Origin: Ignavibacteriales bacterium
Lineage (GTDB): Bacteria > Bacteroidota > Ignavibacteria > UBA10030
NCBI GenBank assembly: GCA_016207365.1
Contig: JACQPU010000033.1
Coordinates: 1 to 8,308 of the forward strand
Direction: 5' to 3'
DNA length: 8,308 bases
Part shown: one piece after another, positions 6,585 through 8,308 of the stretch
How positions within the stretch are numbered: position 1 is the first letter of the stretch
How the letters are laid out: each line of letters begins with the position of its first letter
The notes under the pieces: generated by a model
Databases searched by the model: none
What the model saw: only the letters and a program-made list of their open reading frames with translations
Told to the model about the DNA's origin: nothing
Program-made: the position numbers and the translations under genes

Positions 6585-7067
6585 TCACATTTTGTAGCCG
6601 ATTTTTCGAAGCAATTCCTTCCGTGCGGTAATGTCCTTTTCTGTTTCAATGCCTTTGCTCTTAAATCCATCCACCACACCCAGAATGCCTCGTCCCTGAT
6701 CAGTTTCTGCGACAATCACATCGACGGGATTCGCCGTTGCGCAGAAAATGTGACAAACTTCCGCAACGTTCTTCACCGCGTTGAGAATGCTGACAGGGAA
6801 GCCCCCTTCGAGAAAGATCAGGAAACAATGTCCGCAGGAGAGCTTCATGGCGTGCGAGGTGGCGAGTTCGACAAGAGCCTCGTCATTTCCGGTCCATCGC
6901 ACCAGAGAGGGACCCGAGGCCTCGCAGAATGCCAGTCCGAACCTGATGGACGGATTGGTCTGGACGATGGCCTCGTAGAGATCTTCCACGGTCTTTATGA
7001 AATGGCTTTGGCCGATAATGAGATTGGTCGATTCGGGTTTTTGGATGGGGATTGTCAGAAGGTTCAT
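6585..7067 (-). CDS. Adenosine-specific kinase family protein (PF04008 type)
   Basis: This 160-residue protein matches a compact archaeal/bacterial family annotated as adenosine-specific kinase from archaeal structural work (PAE2307). Characteristic blocks are GLAFCEASGPSLVRWTGND (44-62), CGHCFLIFLEGGFPVSILNAV (78-98) and CHIFCATANPVDVIVAETD (105-123), followed by QGRGILGVVDG (124-134). The length matches the family. The annotated activity is phosphorylation of adenosine, but physiological evidence is thin and the protein lacks ribokinase or P-loop motifs, so the function is a family-level inference. ATG 7067 is set by a strong GGAGG (7078-7074) 6 nt upstream; the open frame runs on to 7202 but that extension is not family-like. 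It lies 109 nt after the sixA-like gene and 37 nt before the RidA lipoprotein gene. Confidence 0.88.
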   Translation of the reverse strand: MNLLTIPIQKPESTNLIIGQSHFIKTVEDLYEAIVQTNPSIRFGLAFCEASGPSLVRWTGNDEALVELATSHAMKLSCGHCFLIFLEGGFPVSILNAVKNVAEVCHIFCATANPVDVIVAETDQGRGILGVVDGFKSKGIETEKDITARKELLRKIGYKM

Positions 7068-7073
7068 GAGGGT

Positions 7074-7078
7074 CCTCC
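7074..7078 (-). promoter_or_regulatory. Strong ribosome binding site for the adenosine-specific kinase gene
   Basis: GGAGG on the minus strand with a 6-nt spacer to ATG 7067 is the closest match to the anti-Shine-Dalgarno consensus in the window. It fixes the start and excludes the longer open frame to 7202. Slightly upstream, the minus strand carries TATGTTTC (7100-7093), which resembles the Bacteroidota -7 element TAnnTTTG at 7 of 8 positions. No well-spaced -33 partner is seen, so no promoter is called. Confidence 0.65.
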
Positions 7079-7176
7079 GGAGCGCGGATGAGGAAACATA
7101 GACACTTATTGGAACAAAATCATCAGGAAAGACCTCGGGAAAGCAGGAATGAATCTTCGGGACCCCGTGAGAATCG

Positions 7177-7662
7177 CTATCGCATAGACTCCATATGCGC
7201 AACTGTTAGGAGCCAGGAAAGTACCGCCTGTCCTTTCTTGACGGGGAAGGGGGTTTCGACGTGGGCGAGGGAGGCTTTCTTCATTTCCACGCGGAAGTGA
7301 TCATCGCCGCCGGTAAGGACAGAAATGGCGCTGCTGAGCTGGGGTTCGTGCCCGACGAGGAGAAGGGAGCGAGCCCGCTGTGTGTTAATGAACGCAAAGA
7401 GCTCGCGCACCGCGGAACCGGCAATGAGTGCATCGGTCGTGATAATAGCCGGCAGGTCGAGAGACGCGCGAATGATTTCAGCCGTTTCGCGGGCGCGGAT
7501 AAGAGGACTTGAAAGAATAAGCTCGATCTCGGTACGCGAAGACCGCAAAAAATGCGCCACGAAATGAATATGCTTCTTTCCCGCCTCGCTCAGAGGCCGT
7601 TGAGTATCGTGGAAGTGCGGTGATTCTACCGCATCACCATGGCGGAGGAAATACATGTTCAT
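7177..7662 (-). CDS. sixA: SixA-type phosphohistidine phosphatase (histidine phosphatase superfamily)
   Basis: This 161-residue cytoplasmic enzyme belongs to the short, single-domain SixA branch of the histidine phosphatase superfamily. The RHG motif is YFLRHGDAVE with Arg7 and His8, the latter at the same position as the phosphorylated histidine of E. coli SixA. SSPLIRARETAEI (51-63) and LLVGHEP (101-107, His105) complete the active site. E. coli SixA removes phosphate from histidine on ArcB and the PTS-Ntr protein NPr; the target here is unknown. The start is taken as ATG 7662; ATG 7656 (MYFLRHGD) is equally plausible, and neither has a good RBS. An in-frame TTG at 7692 lies in an AT-rich repeat and is unlikely. 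It follows the sigma-54 activator gene across a 59-nt spacer, so a signalling link is possible. Confidence 0.86.
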   Translation of the reverse strand: MNMYFLRHGDAVESPHFHDTQRPLSEAGKKHIHFVAHFLRSSRTEIELILSSPLIRARETAEIIRASLDLPAIITTDALIAGSAVRELFAFINTQRARSLLLVGHEPQLSSAISVLTGGDDHFRVEMKKASLAHVETPFPVKKGQAVLSWLLTVAHMESMR

Positions 7663-7678
7663 GAAGGGTCGGGGGTGA

Positions 7679-7713
7679 TTTTCAATTTCCAATTGCCAAT
7701 TGAAAATTGAAAA
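7679..7713. repeat. AT-rich near-perfect palindrome with 7-bp periodicity
   Basis: The spacer between the sigma-54 activator stop and the sixA start contains a 35-bp inverted repeat. The arms are 7679-7695 and 7697-7713, 17 bp each, with one mismatch and a single central base. It also divides into five 7-base units built around TTNNNAA, the last two both TTGAAAA. It shares the 7-bp period of the other two intergenic arrays, but has a different unit. The stem is long but AT-rich and has no typical GC stem plus U-tract, so a terminator role is possible but weakly supported. Confidence 0.72.
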
Positions 7714-7721
7714 TGCCCCTG

Positions 7722-8308
7722 CTATTCCTTGGTTAAATTATATTGTTGAATCTTCGTGTACAGCGTCTTCAGACTGATGCCAAGGATGTTTGCGGCGAGG
7801 TTCTTGTTCCAGTGTACGCTGTCCAGGACACCTTTCATGTGCACCTTCTCCACTTCACGAAACGGCACCGCTGAGCCGAGCAGGGAATCCTTCTTGTGTT
7901 CCAGGGGATGCATGCCGATAGGCAGCGCAAGATCATCTTGCTTGATAACCGAACCCTGTGCAAGGATTGCCGCCCGTTCAACCACATTCTCCAACTCCCT
8001 CACGTTACCGGGCCAGTGATATGCCATCAGTACGTCCATCGCTTTCGTATCGATTGTCCGGGGTTCCCGCGTGCGTAACTTGTTCTTCAAGAAATACTCT
8101 ACAAGAAGCGGAATGTCTTCCTTGCGATCCTTGAGCGGCGGCAGGTGGAGCGTGATCACGTTGATACGGTACAGAAGGTCCTCCCGGAACCCTCCCGCGG
8201 CCACTTCCTTCCTTAGATCCTTGTTCGTTGCGGAAATGACGCGCACGTCCGCCCTGAGATTCTTGTTCCCGCCCACTCTGCGGAATTCCCCTGTCTGGAG
8301 GAATCGGA
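7722..8308 (-). CDS. Sigma-54-dependent transcriptional activator, C-terminal part (partial at right edge)
   Basis: The frame is open through the right edge and shows 194 C-terminal residues. It begins RFLQTGEFRRVGG, a highly conserved stretch of the sigma-54 AAA+ domain. VRVISATNKDL (21-31) is the sensor-I region, FREDLLYRINVITLHLPPL (40-58) holds the arginine fingers, DRKEDIPLL follows, and AYHWPGNVRELENVVERA (95-112) is sensor II. After a linker, residues 150-194 form a Fis-type helix-turn-helix (NKNLAANILGISLKTLYTKI). Proteins of this NtrC class hydrolyse ATP to remodel RNA polymerase bound to sigma-54. The Walker A/B motifs and GAFTGA loop, and any N-terminal receiver or sensor domain, lie outside the window. 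The specific regulator (NtrC, AtoC, ZraR and so on) therefore cannot be named. The only start-like GTG visible (8276) is internal. Confidence 0.93.
   Translation of the reverse strand, partial: RFLQTGEFRRVGGNKNLRADVRVISATNKDLRKEVAAGGFREDLLYRINVITLHLPPLKDRKEDIPLLVEYFLKNKLRTREPRTIDTKAMDVLMAYHWPGNVRELENVVERAAILAQGSVIKQDDLALPIGMHPLEHKKDSLLGSAVPFREVEKVHMKGVLDSVHWNKNLAANILGISLKTLYTKIQQYNLTKE

Noticed and set aside
6237..7091. Plus-strand open frame of 284 codons spanning the RidA and adenosine-specific kinase genes
   Set aside because: It covers two well-supported minus-strand genes and the gap between them, and no conserved motif is visible. It is best explained as a chance open frame.
7068..7176. 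Promoter for the adenosine-specific kinase gene (TATGTTTC on the minus strand at 7100-7093)
   Set aside because: It resembles the Bacteroidota -7 element, but the nearest TTTG is 14 nt away rather than about 19, and the host phylum is not established.
7663..7692. 10-residue extension of the sixA-like gene from TTG 7692
   Set aside because: The start lies inside the AT-rich palindrome, and SixA proteins begin just before the RHG motif, as they do from ATG 7662 or 7656.

Overview
The window reads as part of a bacterial chromosome carrying a histidine-utilisation (hut) operon. Every gene but one lies on the minus strand, so transcription runs from the right edge to the left. The exception is a plus-strand fragment at the left edge that matches the C-terminus of a TrkH-type potassium transporter. 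Base composition is moderately GC-rich. Shine-Dalgarno sites are clear for some genes and absent for others. The split formimidoyltransferase/cyclodeaminase pair, an insertion in the transferase and GTTCAAAG-type spacer repeats recall members of the Bacteroidota/Ignavibacteriota (FCB) group. That placement rests on memory and is low confidence.

Layout in transcription order, right to left. (1) 8308-7722: C-terminal part of a sigma-54-dependent response-regulator-type activator (end of the AAA+ domain plus Fis-type HTH). (2) 7662-7177: SixA-type phosphohistidine phosphatase. (3) 7067-6585: adenosine-specific kinase family protein with a strong RBS. (4) 6547-6071: RidA/YjgF family protein with a lipoprotein signal peptide. 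(5) 6070-5897: spacer with a composite repeat, heptamer arrays in opposite orientations around GC-rich hairpins. (6) 5896-4232: hutU. (7) 4222-3101: class I SAM methyltransferase with an N-terminal four-cysteine segment. (8) 3120-1873: hutI. (9) 1873-854: glutamate formimidoyltransferase. (10) 853-755: spacer with another heptamer array. (11) 754-128: formimidoyltetrahydrofolate cyclodeaminase. (12) 3-110, plus strand: trkH tail, convergent with the cyclodeaminase.

How the genes work together: HutU turns urocanate into imidazolonepropionate, and HutI opens the ring to N-formimino-glutamate. The formimidoyltransferase then moves the formimino group to tetrahydrofolate, releasing glutamate, and the cyclodeaminase gives 5,10-methenyl-THF and ammonia. 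This is the folate-dependent branch, which salvages a one-carbon unit, rather than the HutG or HutF branches. Histidine ammonia-lyase (HutH), the first step, is not in the window. The methyltransferase is embedded in the operon with a 9-nt gap on one side and a 20-nt overlap on the other. It has no known role in this pathway and is the main unexplained gene.

The most notable non-coding signal is a family of heptanucleotide-period repeats. They occur in the three intergenic gaps at 755-853, 5897-6070 and 7663-7721. A 12-mer is shared exactly between the first two. No complete novel defence, mobile or CRISPR system was found.
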